DNA from: Diphasiastrum complanatum
Taxonomy: Eukaryota > Streptophyta > Lycopodiopsida > Lycopodiales > Lycopodiaceae
Reading direction: 5' to 3'
DNA length: 64,000 nt
Assembly: GCA_029204225.1 (NCBI GenBank)
Contig: CM055110.1
Location: 37,268,960 to 37,332,959 of the forward strand
Shown here: positions 48,622 to 61,232 of the stretch, one piece after another
How positions within the stretch are numbered: position 1 is the first letter of the stretch
Layout: the number at the start of each line of letters is the position of its first letter
The notes under the pieces: generated by a model
Databases searched by the model: none
The model's input: the letters and a program-made list of their open reading frames with translations, nothing else
Told to the model about the DNA's origin: nothing
Program-made: the position numbers and the translations under genes

Positions 48622-50915
48622 ATAACTTTAAGTCTATGTTTTCTATGATCAAGAAGGATAAGGCTATTGGCCTTCCAAGATCACTTTCCAAGGATATCAA
48701 GCCTTGTGAGGCTTGTGCTATTGCAAAATCACATAGAAATCTTTTATTAAGACTTCTCATCCTTTAAAACTAATTCACTCGGATGTTCATTTTTCTTCCT
48801 CTAAAAGTATTGGTGGTGCAACTTGTTTTGTCACCTTCATTGATGATTTTACAAGATATACTTGGTTGTATCTACTTTCTTCAAAAGCTATGGTATTTGA
48901 TCACTTCCTAGTCTTCAAAGCTTATGTTGAGAAACAGTTTTCTTTCAAAGTTAAAGCTTTAAGATGTGATGGAGGAGGTGAAAGTTCTATGATTATTGTG
49001 AGGGTGAAGGGATTAAGAGAGAGTTTTCTTGTGCTTATTCTCCATCTCAAAATGGAGTTGCTAAAAGAAAAAATCGATCTTTATGTGAATGTGCTAAAGC
49101 AATCTGAGTTGAAGCTTCTTTGCCTATTGAATATTGGGGAGAAGCAATTAACTGTGCAAACTATTTGTGCAGTAGATTACCTCACAATGCACTTGTAGGG
49201 AGATCACCATATAAATTCTTGTTTAAGAAGAAACCTAAGGTTGATCACCTTAGAGTTTTTGGATGTGCTTGCTTTGTTCATGTACCCTTGGAAACAAGGA
49301 ATAGAGGTGATCCTAATTCAGTCAAAGGGATCATGGTTGGATATTCATCCAACAAGAAGGCTTACAGAATTTATGTTCCCTCTACCTCAGTTACAATTGA
49401 GAGTAGGGATGTTATATTCCATGAGAATAAAAAATACATCTATCAAAGATTCTCAAAAGGATTCTCCTATCATCACCCTTGAAGATTATCATGGAGAGAT
49501 GGGGCCAAGAATTGAGGAGGAGTCACCTCGAATCAAGGAGATCACAAAGAGAAAGATCCGAGCCTAAGAGGCTTGCATATGGAAATAAATGCAAGCAAGT
49601 GGAACTCAACTCCACTAATTATGCTTATTTTGTTTCACATGAGGAGCCAAAGGATGTATATGATGCACTCAACTCAAAGGAATGGTTTCTAGCCATGAAG
49701 GAGGAATCTGATGCTTTGATTGCCAACAAGACATGGGAACTTGTAGATCTTCCATCCAACAAGCACACCATTGGTTGCAAATGGGTTTTTCGAGTCAAAT
49801 ATAATCAAGATGGCACAATCAACAAGTACAAGGCAAGACTTTGTGCAAAGAGTTTTGCTTAAGTTTATGGACTTGATTATGAGAAGATTTTTGCTCCAGT
49901 TGCAGATGGTATCAATTAGAATCATAATTTCTATTGCATGTTTTTTCAAATGGCAAGTTTTGTAACTAGATGTCTCTAATGCATTTTTAAATGGATATCT
50001 AGAAGAAGAGATTTATATGGATCAACCTATTGGGTTCATCCAAGACAAGACCAAAGTTTGCATGCTCTTCAAAAGTCTCGCTGGACTAAAGCAAGCTCCA
50101 AGATCATGGTATTCTCGACTTAACACCTTTCTTGATTCACTAGGATTTAATCTTAGTAACTATGATCCTTCTTGTATGTCAAGTTTTATCATAGAGATAT
50201 TGTCATTCTTCTCATTTATGTTGACTATATCATTCTAACATGAAGTTGTATCAAGTTAGTTGAGGAAACCAAAGTTGCACTTGGAAAAGACTTCAAGATG
50301 CAAGATCTTGGAAAAATACATTACATATTAGGATTAAAGATTGACTTCCATAATGAGAAAGCTTTTGTATGTCAATCCAAGTATGCTCTTTCAATGTTAA
50401 AAAAGTTCAATATGCTAGATTGTAAGAGTATTGAAACTCCTATGGAGCAAATTGTAAAAGACCCTAACAAAGGTGATGAAAGATCATTTGTGGACATCAC
50501 TCTTTTTAGGAGTCTTATAGGCTCCTTAATTTGGCTCACTATAACTAGGCCTAATATAAGTTTTAGTATTCATAAGTTGAGCCAAGCTATGCAAAATCCT
50601 ACTATTCATCATTGGAAAATGGCCAAAAGGATACTTAGATACATATCTTCAACTTGTGATTATGGTTAAGATCTTTCTATAGTTGGCTGAGTCTGACTCG
50701 GATTTTGCAAGTGATAAAGCAGATCGGAAATCTACAAGTGCATATGTCATATATCTTGGAGGAAACTTGATATCTTGGCTTTCCAAAAAGCAAGATACTA
50801 TATCACTCTCATCTTGTGAAGCTAAATATAAGGCACTCACTACTACAACAAAAGAAGTGCTTTGGATCAAGAGGTTGCTAGTGGAGCTAAAGATAATCAA
50901 AGAAGATGATCTACC
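48622..50915 (+). pseudogene. Ty1/copia integrase, RT and RNase H (interrupted)
   Basis: The plus strand starts inside GAG-pre-integrase (NFKSMFSMIKKDKAIGLP, CEACAIAKSHR). It continues with integrase (HSDVHFSSS, ATCFVTFIDDFTRYTWLYLL, YSPSQNGVAKRKNRSL), the linker (LFKKKPKVDHLRVFGCACF), RT ([50 protein letters not shown]) and the palm box reduced to LTISF where the family has YVDD. RNase H follows (SKYALSMLKKFNM, RKSTSAYVIYLGGNLISW, SLSSCEAKYKAL). Several stops and frameshifts occur. At 50916 a complete LTR element interrupts it; it resumes at 55905. Confidence 0.88.
50911..50915 (+). repeat. 5-bp target-site duplication (left)
   Basis: CTACC directly before the LTR element at 50916 and again directly after it at 55905-55909. 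Confidence 0.8.
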
Positions 50916-51381
50916 AGTTAGAAATCAGAGTTAATCTGATATACATTTTATGTAAGCTCTAAATGTGATGATGTAATTGGTGCAAAGTTTATTTGGTTTA
51001 CTGTATATGGTTGTGTTCGGGACGTGACCCGTTAGATATATTGATCGGGCATTGATCCCGTAGACGGCTACTTGGGTTAGCCGGGTAGCCACACATAGGA
51101 AGAATTAGCCTGTACAGAGTTATTTACAGTACTTGCTATACTTGGGGGCATGTCCCAAGTTTGTCGATCTAATTTGGCCATATTGAGCCTGACCTTAGTT
51201 TGACAGGTGGTAGGCCAATTTTAGGACACCTGTCTTTTTCATGCAGTTTGTGAATACTCTATTTGTACAGTGTTTCTTTGTAATCTACTAACTTTTGTTG
51301 TGCCATCTATGATGAGGAGTGGCTATGGTGATTGTGTGATATGATCTGCATACTGCACTAGATCCTAACAGAATTTCAACT
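50916..51381 (+). repeat. 5' LTR of the LARD-like element
   Basis: Starts AGTTAGAAATCAGAG and ends GAATTTCAACT. The PBS follows immediately. Confidence 0.88.
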
Positions 51382-51393
51382 TGGTATCAGAGC
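51382..51393 (+). promoter_or_regulatory. Primer binding site of the LARD-like element
   Basis: TGGTATCAGAGC immediately after the 5' LTR; initiator tRNA-Met type. Confidence 0.88.
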
Positions 51394-54300
51394 TACAGGG
51401 TGATGCAGGTATGCACGATCCAGTGGAGCTATGGGATAGCGTCTTTCACCAGGAGAAATAGCACTCAAAGCATCTCAGGAGAGAGGACTCCATACGGGGT
51501 ATAGGTAGTCCGGATGGTAGGAGACAACAAAGTTCTTTTGATTGAAGCTTCGGGGAAGATCAGAATGATCGTCGTAGGTGGATTCCGGGGAGAATTCACG
51601 GAGAAACTTGCAGTTTCGGTGGTTTCGGGGAAATCGTCGGTGTTGGCTTCATGATTCACTATGTGGACAGTCGTTTGGCGCAATGGGGCTTGCAGAGGGT
51701 TTGCAAAGAGTGGTGATGGAGAGCCATAGCAATTTACAGGGATCAATTGGGTGGAAATGGAGGAAATTTTGGAAATTTCCAGTTTCGTGGGGTGTTGACA
51801 GATTTCTAGGAAAATTGGCTTGTTTGCAGTCAATATCGCACCAATCAGAGAGCCGTAAATAACATCAAATGCCTTGAGGTAGGGCGACCTCATCTAGGCA
51901 GAGAGCTGCAAGAAGAAGCTCAGGAAAAGCCTGAGTGGAGCTCAAGAAATCTATATTCTTCTCAAAATTAGGGTTTTGTGGTGAAGTAGGAGGTCTTTTC
52001 TGGATCTGTGAAGTGGCACAGAGGGGCACCCTAGTAAGGAGGATTGTCTGCCAAGAGGCCATGGACAGCCGTAGGCAGCAGAGCGCACTGGATCGGATTT
52101 CTAGAGGGCACAAAAACCCCTTCTCCATAGCCAGGTGGAGGAAGAACGTGAAGAGAGGAAGAGGGAGCTCGTAGGCCAGCGCGCGCGGCCAACCGCGCTG
52201 GTCCTGTAGTGTATTGAAGGTTCTGGTGGATGGAGGAGTTGCTTTGGGCACCCAGGATTGATGGAGAGCACATGATTCAGATCTAGCACGATCGATGGCC
52301 ACAAAAAGGAGCTATAGAAGCAGCGTGGGCCACTAGATCTAAGAAGGTCGTTGGATGAAGAGGAAATGGATCCAAAGTGCCCTGAAGAGGAGATAGCTAT
52401 GCAACTTCAATAAAAATCTTTAGGTTGAAATCTTGAAGTGGACCCGACATTTAAATTGATTATTCTTCATTATAGAAACTTCAGTTTAAAGTTTTAGTTC
52501 AAAAATACAAGGCAAATTAGCATTGGGGCTAATTGGGACTAGAAGGCACATTTTTTGGCCATCCTTGGGCCAAAATGACCCCTGAAACTAGCTGCTCAGA
52601 GCTAGCGGACAGAGCAACGTCACAGACAGGGAAAAAGGTGTTTTGGGAGTTCTTGTCACCATTCCATTGAGCGGAGTGCGGGTGACCTAGTGATGGGCTA
52701 CATTCGCCATTTGGGTACCGTAGGGCCAAATTTGGGACAATTTTTGGCTGGTGAAACCTGTTATAGGGCGGTACAATGAGGCATTATCACTTTGAAATCA
52801 TTATTACTTACTCCTGATAGGGTAACAGGGTGTTTGGAGGTGGTAAATGTAGTATGGGGGTGAATGGTAGCGGAATTGTGTGGAGAAAGCTAGTTTTGAA
52901 AACAGAAGTGCAGTTTGGCGACGTGACTACTCATCATTGGCGACAATTTTGAGAGGGCAAGCAATCACATGTGAGAGATAGGCATGGTATGCCGATTACA
53001 GGTGAAAAATTCTTGTGAACGGGTTCAACTTTTGGAGCTAGAACCAACCAATGTCAAGTGGCATTTTGGGGGGACACTCTCACAGGCATGATCGGCAGTG
53101 GCATTGTCAAGTCAAGTGATAGTTGCATTGACACACGCATCTGTAGCTTGGAAATTTCTTGTTCGGAGGGGAATATGGGCTAGCTTGGAGGTACACACAT
53201 TTTGGCAGGTCACAAGTGATGGAAGTGCGAGGTGGTGCCAGTTGGAAGCCATTGGGCAAGATAGCGGACTTGCATTGGACGAGCTATGTGTGGGACACGC
53301 AGAGAATGAAGAATGGGTCAGTAATCACACTTTGGATGCTCTTGGTGAGTGGTGAGTGTGATGATTTTGCGTTTTTGTAGTCAGTAAGTCAATTTTGATC
53401 AAGCCATTTTAGTTGTGAAGTAGTGTATCAGGTTTGTCATCGAGGAGATACACTTCAACTGCCAATTTAGGTAAGTCAAGTCAATTTGCCATATCAGTAT
53501 GCATCAGGGATGCAGATTCCAACGATGACATGGTGTAGACCGTTTGGTTTGGGCCATGGAAGATCTCACAGGTTCACCTGAAGGGATATTGGCATGCACA
53601 ATTATGTGAGGGACTTGATGGTGTCTTTGGAATTCACATCTCAGTGTATTCTTAGGGAGTGGTTTGGAACCATTCACAGGAGCAGCTTGGAGCTAGCTTG
53701 GGGGAATACAGGTGGGCACTATAGGGTAGATGCTCAGATCTTTGTGATCGGGGATGGCATTGAATTACCTGGTAGGGATAGCACTGCAGGATGACATGGG
53801 ATGATCATCAGGGGGCAGCTATTTCATATTTGGATTGAACAGGACTTACAGGTGGGATTCATGATGGAATCAGGAAGCTGCAAACGCAAATGGACAAAGT
53901 GTGAAGCTTTGAGAGCCAATAGAGTGCTGATGGAGATCGCACGGGGTGTGATCGGAGGGCAAACACTATGATGGGTGTTTTGCTAGCGATCTACTAGAGG
54001 GGACACTGATGGTGAGGACTTCATGGTGTGCTCATTTGGAAGTACAGATTGGCATTACAGCAGGGGGCTAGTCATTGGACATTTTGCATGGTTATATGCA
54101 CAGTGGTCTCCAGGTTGGCATCACATGTTGTTGTTGTCCGTCATTATTTGGTAAGCAGGATGCAGTTTTCGGTTAGATCCAATTGGAGTCTAGTTGCACT
54201 ACAGGTGGACAGATTCTTGGGGAGTTATCAGTGGGTAATGGATACTTGGTGATTAGATGGTACAAGGTACAAGGTTCTGGAGCTATCCTACCTGGATGCT

Positions 54301-55433
54301 ATGATGGATGTTGTGGAGAGATAGGCTCCTTGGTGGGAGGCCTATGTACTGGTCAAATCAGAGTTGGCAACGTCAATCATGGAAAGTTGAACCTACATGA
54401 GATGTAGAATAGACAGATCATCATCAGTATCTCTAGGAGGTAGGCGAGCTACTCAGGTATAGCCTATGGTGAGGTTTGCGTACATTCATTCATTGAGTCC
54501 TTGGTAGACTCTTGTGCTTGGAGCATGGGGAATGGATGGGGATCAGCTTTTAGGACTTATTGGATAGGATGTCAGGGCAAAGCGGCTTGGAGCATAGCTT
54601 TGTTTGGGAGATACATCAAAGATGAGGCTTGGAGCACTCATTGGTTCGAGATGGTTGATCTTGGATGATGTATGAGGACATCTATGTGATATGCTTGGAC
54701 GTGAGGGCATCTTGTTACAGGTGCAGGCATGGTTGAGGACCTAATTTGGTGACCAATGGTGTAGCAGTGGATCTACAGGTGGCACAGGTGTTGGTACGAC
54801 AGGATACCACTTATGGGCAGGCCTTGTTCATGAATTTGATGTTTTATCATTCGTGTTGGTTTGCATGAGTGTGTGTGGGCTTGCATGTTGCCTTGTCATG
54901 GGAGTCTAGATCTAAGTCGGAGTCGTATGTGGTTGTGCATTTGCTACAGTAAAACAAAGTAGTCATTTTATGTTCATTGACTTGTCACTATCTACTAGCT
55001 GTCTATCTAGTGAGGGTGCAATCTTATGGTGACAGTAAGATTTTCTCAGGTTGAGCCTCAATTGCTCATTTATGTCAGTTTTATAGGTTTGTGCTTGTAA
55101 GTGCCTGATAGGATGTCAGCCCAGCTAGATGGAGGATGTAAGTCTCATGGTGGCAGTGGGATTTCCTCAATTTGAGCCATGTCGCTCATGTGGTCCACTT
55201 GTGGTCAAGTTGGATTGGTTACGAGTCAGTTGGTCGAGAGTATGGTAGATTCTCTGTATGAGCATTGTGTTTACATGATACTTTGTGAGTCAAACCCAAG
55301 TGGTTTGTTGGTGTGCTTGAGTGTGAGTCAAGTACATGGTAGCTGTGATATGCATAATATCTTTTGGACACTCCAGACATTGCTACAAATTATTGTTTTT
55401 TTCACTCTTATCACATTTGAGCTTAAGGGAGAG
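51394..55433 (+). other. Coding-free internal region of the LARD-like element
   Basis: No long open frame on either strand and no retroviral motif. The sequence is G-rich on the plus strand in its second half, with short phrases such as GTGGCA and GGCATTG recurring. It ends in the purine tract AAGGGAGAG at about 55425-55433. Confidence 0.75.
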
Positions 55434-55904
55434 AGTTAGAAATCAGAGTTAATCTGATATACATTTTATGTAAGCTCTAAATGTGATGATGTAATTGGTG
55501 TACAGTTTATCTGGTTTACTGTATATGGTTGTGTTCGGGACGTGACCCATTAGGATATATTGATTGGACACTGATTCTGTAGACGGCTACTTGGGTTAGC
55601 TGGGTAGCCACTAGGAAGAATTAGCCTGTACAGAGCTATTTACAGTACTTGCTATACTTGGGGGCATGTCTCAAGTTTGTCGGTCGAATTTGGCCATATT
55701 GGGCCCGACCTTAGTTTGACAGGTGGTAGGCCAATTTTAGGACACTTGTCTTTTTCATGCAGTTTGTAAATACTCTATTTGTACAGTGTTTCTTTGTAAT
55801 CTACTAACTTTTGTTGTGCCATCTATGAGAGCTTGTGAGGAGTGGCTATGGTGATTGTGTGACGTGATCTGCATACTACACTAGATCCTAACAGAATTTC
55901 AACT
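55434..55904 (+). repeat. 3' LTR of the LARD-like element
   Basis: Same ends as the 5' LTR (AGTTAGAAATC…TTTCAACT). It differs by scattered substitutions and two small indels, including extra bases near 55828. Confidence 0.88.
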
Positions 55905-56171
55905 CTACCTATAATCATGTGTGACAATATTTCAGCACAAGCCCTTGCCAACAATCCAATATTTCATGCAAGGAGCAAACACATCGAGGTTGCACATCAC
56001 TTCATGAGAGAGAAGCTCATTGGAGGGAAAATCTACTTGGAGCACATCGACACAACATCTTCTATTGCTCACCAGACCTTTGAGAAAAAATTCCTTCATC
56101 AAGCATAGAGCCAATCTTGGAATAATACCAAGATCCATGTTCAAGTCAACATAGATTGTTTTTAGGAGGAG
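55905..56171 (+). pseudogene. End of copia RNase H after the inserted element
   Basis: CDNISAQALANNPIFHARSK and HIEVAHHFMREKLI are the conserved C-terminal end of copia RNase H. They continue the reading that stops at 50915. A stop after KKFLHQA is followed by a purine-rich tract (TTTTTAGGAGGAG) that leads into the 3' LTR. Confidence 0.88.
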
Positions 56172-56963
56172 TGTTGAAAATGAAAAATCATCTATCTTGA
56201 CTTTAGGCTTGCTACAAAGTTTTGTCTATGCAAGTTTGTTGTTTCATAATGTAAATGCCAAATTTGGCCTAGAAGGAACTCGAGCTATATGAGTTTCTCA
56301 AGTCTAGGAAGTATACAACTTGCATATAGATTGTAGACTTAGAAATGTCAGTAATATGCTTGTAGAAACTCGTGGCATATCACATGCAATGGTTGTAAGT
56401 GATCCATAGTGACATGCAAGGCATGCACAAAGTGAAATGGACACATGCATGATGATTTGTACAATTCTAGTTAGAAAAATGACACTTGGTAAAAGTAGGT
56501 AGAAATGCATGCATGAGATGTGACAAATGTCACTAATACTCTAGTTTTCACTTTAGATGTGGATGGAAGGTGGATGGATGTGGTTCTACCTCGAGCTACC
56601 TCAAACTCCATAAAATATGTGTAGACATTCTCATAATATTTGATGAAGAACCAAGCTTTGAAGCTATTCCATGCCATTCTGGATCTACACTATCTTTTGC
56701 TTGAATATTGCTCTCTCTTTCTCTCTCTAACTTGTGTTGAGGCTTATGCTTATACACTAAATTCTTGTACTTTTTCTCTCTTGTAATCAAAGCTATCATT
56801 CTCTGATTCTTAGCATGCTAGATTGTGATTAAGCCATTAAATTCTGAACTAGATCTTGCTATTCAATCTAGAATCAGTTTGTGTGCTAATCATAAAGCTT
56901 AATAAGATCATTCACATTTGAGGATCATTCTCCACACATGTGAACTTGCTGGAAATTTTGTCA
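56172..56963 (+). repeat. 3' LTR of the copia element
   Basis: Begins TGTTGAAAATGAAAA after the polypurine tract. The right edge is set where gypsy integrase resumes (about 56964), with TTTTGTCA as the likely end. It contains a CT-rich stretch and several ATGCATG motifs. No matching 5' LTR is present in the window. Confidence 0.65.
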
Positions 56964-57435
56964 CACTGGATGGGTTACCCCATTCCATCTCGTATATGGT
57001 CAAGAGGCAGTAATGCATGTTGAATTCCTAGTTCCTTCCTTGCGAGTCATGCAAGCTTTCTGTACAGATCTATGCAAGAAATCTACAATTGAACAACAAG
57101 TCCAAACCAGGCTATTTACGTTAGCCCAATTGTGTGAGACTCGACTCATCTCGTATCACGCACAATTAGTTAACAAACGTCGACAGAAAGCCTGGCATGA
57201 TCATCACCTGCGCAATAAAGACTTACACTTAGGTGATCAGGTGCTTCTTTACACATCTAAGAAGCACCCATGACAATTAAAATTTAGAAGTGAAGGACCT
57301 TATGTCATAAATAAAATCTTCCCTAATAGAGCAGTCCAATTGGAAACACTTGACGGAGTACTCCTAGACACTGTCGTAAATGGTGATCGTCTACGATGGT
57401 ACTACGAAGAGTTGTTTTTCGTTGACCCAATATAA
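56964..57435 (+). pseudogene. Ty3/gypsy integrase C-terminal fragment
   Basis: The plus strand reads GWVTPFHLVYGQEA, a frame change, VEFLVPSLRVMQ, then VNKRRQKAWHDHHLRNKDLHLGDQVLLY, a stop, KFRSEGPYVINKIFPNRAVQLE and DRLRWYYEE. This is the end of integrase and its C-terminal domain, from a non-chromoviral gypsy lineage. The catalytic core is missing. Confidence 0.82.
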
Positions 57436-57844
57436 CTCCATCCTTATCATATATATTTGTGTTACATTTTTACTGGTTTTTTATTAGTTTTATTCTTTAT
57501 TTTTTGTTTTTTGTGTCTTCTCTTGTTCATGCTTTTTGATTGCCTATGTTTGTACTTACTGTGTTCTTATTCTCCGTAAGTTTTTTTTCTCATGATTATC
57601 TATTTAGATTCATAGGGAGTGTTATAGGTCAACAATTGATGGTCTAGTTCACATGGATAGGATTTATAACATTAGATCCAATTCACTTCTGCACTTAAGT
57701 CATCTCATATTTTTTACTTATAGCACTAATCTGGTCACTGAGATACTTCATTACAATGAGAACTTCTATTTTGAGACATTGTCATATTTTACTTTAGGAA
57801 GTTCTACACCACCATCATCACTTAGATACAGTACTCAAGAGTAC

Positions 57845-58070
57845 TTTGGTCACCATCTTGACTGAGTACTTTGGTCACCATCTCGACCGAGTACTTTGGT
57901 CAACATCTCGACCGACCCATTTGGTCAGCATCTCGACTGAGCCCTTTGGTCAACATCTCGACCGAGCCATTTGGTCAACATCTCGATCGAGCCATTTGGT
58001 CAGCATCTCAACCGAGCCATTTGATCAGATTCTCGACCGAGTCACCTGCTTAACGTCTCGACCGAGTCCC
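57845..58070 (+). repeat. 25-bp minisatellite (about nine units)
   Basis: Tandem units with consensus TTGGTCAACATCTCGACCGA followed by GCCAT; the differences are mainly single bases. Because 25 is not a multiple of three, an open frame passes through it with a 25-residue super-repeat. This is not taken as a gene. Confidence 0.88.
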
Positions 58071-58953
58071 CAACTTCATATCGCAACCAGACCGAGGCAA
58101 CGCAGTTCAACAAGGTTTTTGAAATCTCAACCGAATCATTCTGTTACAATGTCGACCAAATCGAGCACTTCAAAAATCTCAACCGAGGCCACACAAGACG
58201 AACGACTATAAAGACCTCAAAATCGAAGTCATTTTCACCTCAGCGATGTGCAACCTCTCGAGTCTTCAAAAGCATGATTTTTGGCGATCTTCCAGCTTCC
58301 ATCACCACTCCTGGCGCTCTTGCATTCAATCAATTCATGATCACACACACACTATGTTCCTCCAGCGTTAGCCCTTACAACCACAAAACCACGACGAGCG
58401 CCATAAAACATCACATTTGCGAAAAACCTAAAACCACCAGAAATCAAGATAACCATTCCATGCTGAGGGATAGTGCAGCTGGAGCACACATCAAGCTCTA
58501 GTTTTACTATTGTGGAAGACATTCACCATTTTGACTATCATCATTTCCATAACGCAACCATTTTCCAACACTTCGTTCTTGATACCCATTGTTTCACACA
58601 GCTCCGCCGTTCTTAGTCGAGTCCTCCATTAGTTCTCATTCGAGTCATTCCAGTTCCATCTGAATCGAGCCCTCTGCTCAAGTTTGAACCGAGTCCTATA
58701 GTTTAGCTTTGTACCAAGCCTTATCGTTCAGATCTCGACCGATGATTATCCATCACCTTCTCGACCAAGCCTCCTAGTCACCATCTCGTCCGGATGGTTC
58801 TCCATCACCTTCTCGACCGAGTCACTCGGTCATAGTCTCGGCCGAACCGAACCTCTTCTAGACTCTGCTACAAATCTCAGCCGAGAACAACTTAAAAAAA
58901 ATAATGAATCATTATAGAAGATAGCAATCAATATCAAATCAGAACTAGAGCAA
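58071..58953. other. Diverged minisatellite continuation and gene-free stretch
   Basis: Degenerate CTCGACCGAG-type units recur up to about 58860, notably at 58660-58860. Between them is unrecognised sequence. The start of the next gene may reach back into the last part. Confidence 0.6.
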
Positions 58954-61120
58954 ATGCAATCAGTCTTACAGTTTATTCGTATTGAAAACTTACAATTACT
59001 AAAGGATGTGGATTTGGTAAAGAAGAAGGCTGAAAGTAAGAAACGAAAGCGACAAAGTTGCAAGGATATTCAAACGCTTTCAAAAGGAGATTATCGAAAT
59101 AGAAGGATCCGTGCATTCAAGTAAGCATATTCTAAATTTTGTGATTTCAGTTATGGTGATATTCTGTTAACTATCTGTTTTTTTTGCAGATCTGCATTAG
59201 TAGCTCCTTGGAATATTAAAGACAATGCTTCACTAAGAATGTCATTGGGCACAATATTGACTTGCAAATCCACTGAGCGTATCATGATGAACAATAGGAT
59301 TTCAAATGTAAAGTGTAAAATAGCAGAGTCTTTGATGGTGGACATTCAAAATATTTTAGATAAGACTATAGTTCAGGCTGCTTGTGATTTTGCAGGTATT
59401 AGTAGGGAAGCATATGCAACAATATTTAAACTAATTAGAGAAGCTTTTAAGCAAGTTCAAATTAGAAAAGTCCCAATCCCTAGGACATACCACTTGAAGA
59501 AAGAAAGGGATACATTAAACATAGGTATGCATAAGATCACTGGAACTCCATTTCATATTGAGGAGGTGTATGAAACTGATGGAAGATCGATATTCTATAA
59601 TTCATCAAACAATTTATTTGTTGATCTAAATTACTTGTTGAGATACATCGTCACATTCTATGATATAACCTATGAAAAGGTGAATGGCAAAATAATCATA
59701 GTACTTAAGTTAGATGAGTCCGAAATTGTGAAAGGGCAGAAGATGGAAAGGGTTAGTATAACTCTCATGAATGGTGCTCTATCCCAAACAGAGAACCAAG
59801 AAGATTTCAAATTCAGTGTCCAGTCAGAAAATGATATATGGTGGTTGGCAGCGTTTCAGGTAACTAGCCTCATTATTACATTACATTCATTGGATAGTAT
59901 TAATACATTGTAAACTAAGTATGATTAATTCTTTGGACAGGTGCTGAAAGAGGATCATGATATATTATCATGGATATTCTCAAGGACATCTTATCCTAGG
60001 ATCATCAAGGACCATATGGATGGAGGATTTCTCAATTTTCCAGGAGTTGGAGACTTCAATGTTGAATGGCACTTAGCAGCTGATTTGAAAACATTGAAAT
60101 GTATGTATAATGTCTCTCACGGTGCAACATCAAAACACCCTTGTTTGTACTGCATGAAAATGGCAAAAGATGTAACTAGGAGTACAAGAATTACTAGAGA
60201 ATATGCAGATCCAAACTGGAAGCGTGTGCTGTCTATCCCCTTAAAAAATGTGCATGTTTGCACTCTTCATGCAAAAGTTAGATTAATAGAAAATATCATT
60301 TATCTTCATATAGTTTTTGCTTGGAATACTAAGCCAGCATCATTAGCAAAGAAAGCTATCTCTCGATTAGAAGATGTTTTATCAAAAGCAGGACTCCATA
60401 AAGGACATGTCAAAATTCAAAAAGATGAAAAGCTTTCAGGAAAGAATGGGAACATGCCAACTAAGCCAAGCATATGAGGAGCAAAAGCACGACGTTTTCT
60501 ATCAAATCATACTGATAAGGCTTCTAATATTCAACACTCAGTCTGGACAGATATTATTGCTGCCACTCAAGACTTCGAGAAAGACGGCAAAACCAGAGTA
60601 CTAAAAGTTGATGTATGGAAAAAGCTTGATAGTATGATTGCTATTTTAAGAAAAGAAAAATACTCTGATATTGATAAGAAAGTTGTCCAAAGGACTTGTG
60701 TTGAGTTTGTTAATGCAATATCAAAAGCATGGGGAGAAGATCACATCACTCATTACATGGTTAGTGTAAAATTTGCAAATGCTTTCAAATTTTCATATAT
60801 ATTTAGATCTAAACATAAGACTAACATTATGATTTTGACATATGCAGCACATACTAAGAGATCATACAGCATTTTCTGCAAATACATATGGAAGCTTGAG
60901 TGTATGGTCATCACAAGGGATGGAGAAGTCACACTGGCAAGCACGAGCAGCATTTCATCGAAATACACAACATGGAGGAACCAATGAAAAACGAAACTAC
61001 ATTTGTCAATTGTTTCAGTGGTTCTACCGCAGAGTTCAGATTCGACATATAAACAAAGTCCACACAATACAACAATTTAGAAAAGCATGCAAGTTCATAC
61101 AGGAAGAGAAAATTAGATGA
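58954..61120 (+). CDS. Transposase-like protein of unrecognised superfamily (one internal stop)
   Basis: Four exons: 58954 (first ATG in frame; the true start may lie upstream)-59120, 59190-59859, 59941-60759, 60848-61120, with GT-AG introns of 69-88 bases. The protein opens with a coiled-coil-like stretch and a basic KKRKRQ. A region with LKLDESEI follows, then GDFNVEWHLAADLKTLKCMY, CLYCMKM, VHVCTLHAKVRLIENI and, in the last exon, VWSSQGMEKSHWQAR, RNTQHGG and LFQWFYRR. Acidic residues in these settings suggest an RNase H-like nuclease, as in DNA transposases; that is inference. One TGA (60475-60477) follows KPSI, and reading resumes in frame with GAKARRFL; CGA to TGA would explain it. A relic of the family lies at 33845. 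Confidence 0.7.
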
Positions 61121-61232
61121 TTGTTGAGTAAAAGATCATCATGACATGTTCAAAATTGCTTTGCAAATACATTGAACAAGAGAGGAGCAATACTCAATGT
61201 AAATGTATTGATTGTATTATACAAAGTGTCAA

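Larger units (their letters stand above)
50916..55904 (+). mobile_element. Complete non-autonomous LTR retrotransposon (LARD-like) with AGTT…AACT ends
   Basis: Two LTRs of 466 and 471 bp flank about 4.05 kb with no recognisable gag or pol. A PBS follows the 5' LTR, a purine tract (AAGGGAGAG) precedes the 3' LTR, and a 5-bp CTACC duplication flanks the whole. The LTR tips are AGTT…AACT, not TG…CA. The two LTRs differ at roughly 5% of positions by eye. It is inserted in copia RNase H. It must have been moved by another element's proteins. Confidence 0.88.

Noticed and set aside
51465-54407. Several 60-140 residue frames in the LARD-like element
   Set aside because: None shows gag, protease, RT or integrase motifs and they overlap on both strands as random open frames do in G-rich sequence.
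57846-58211. 121-residue open frame over the minisatellite
   Set aside because: The peptide repeats only mirror a 25-bp DNA repeat read in shifting frames; there is no independent protein signal.
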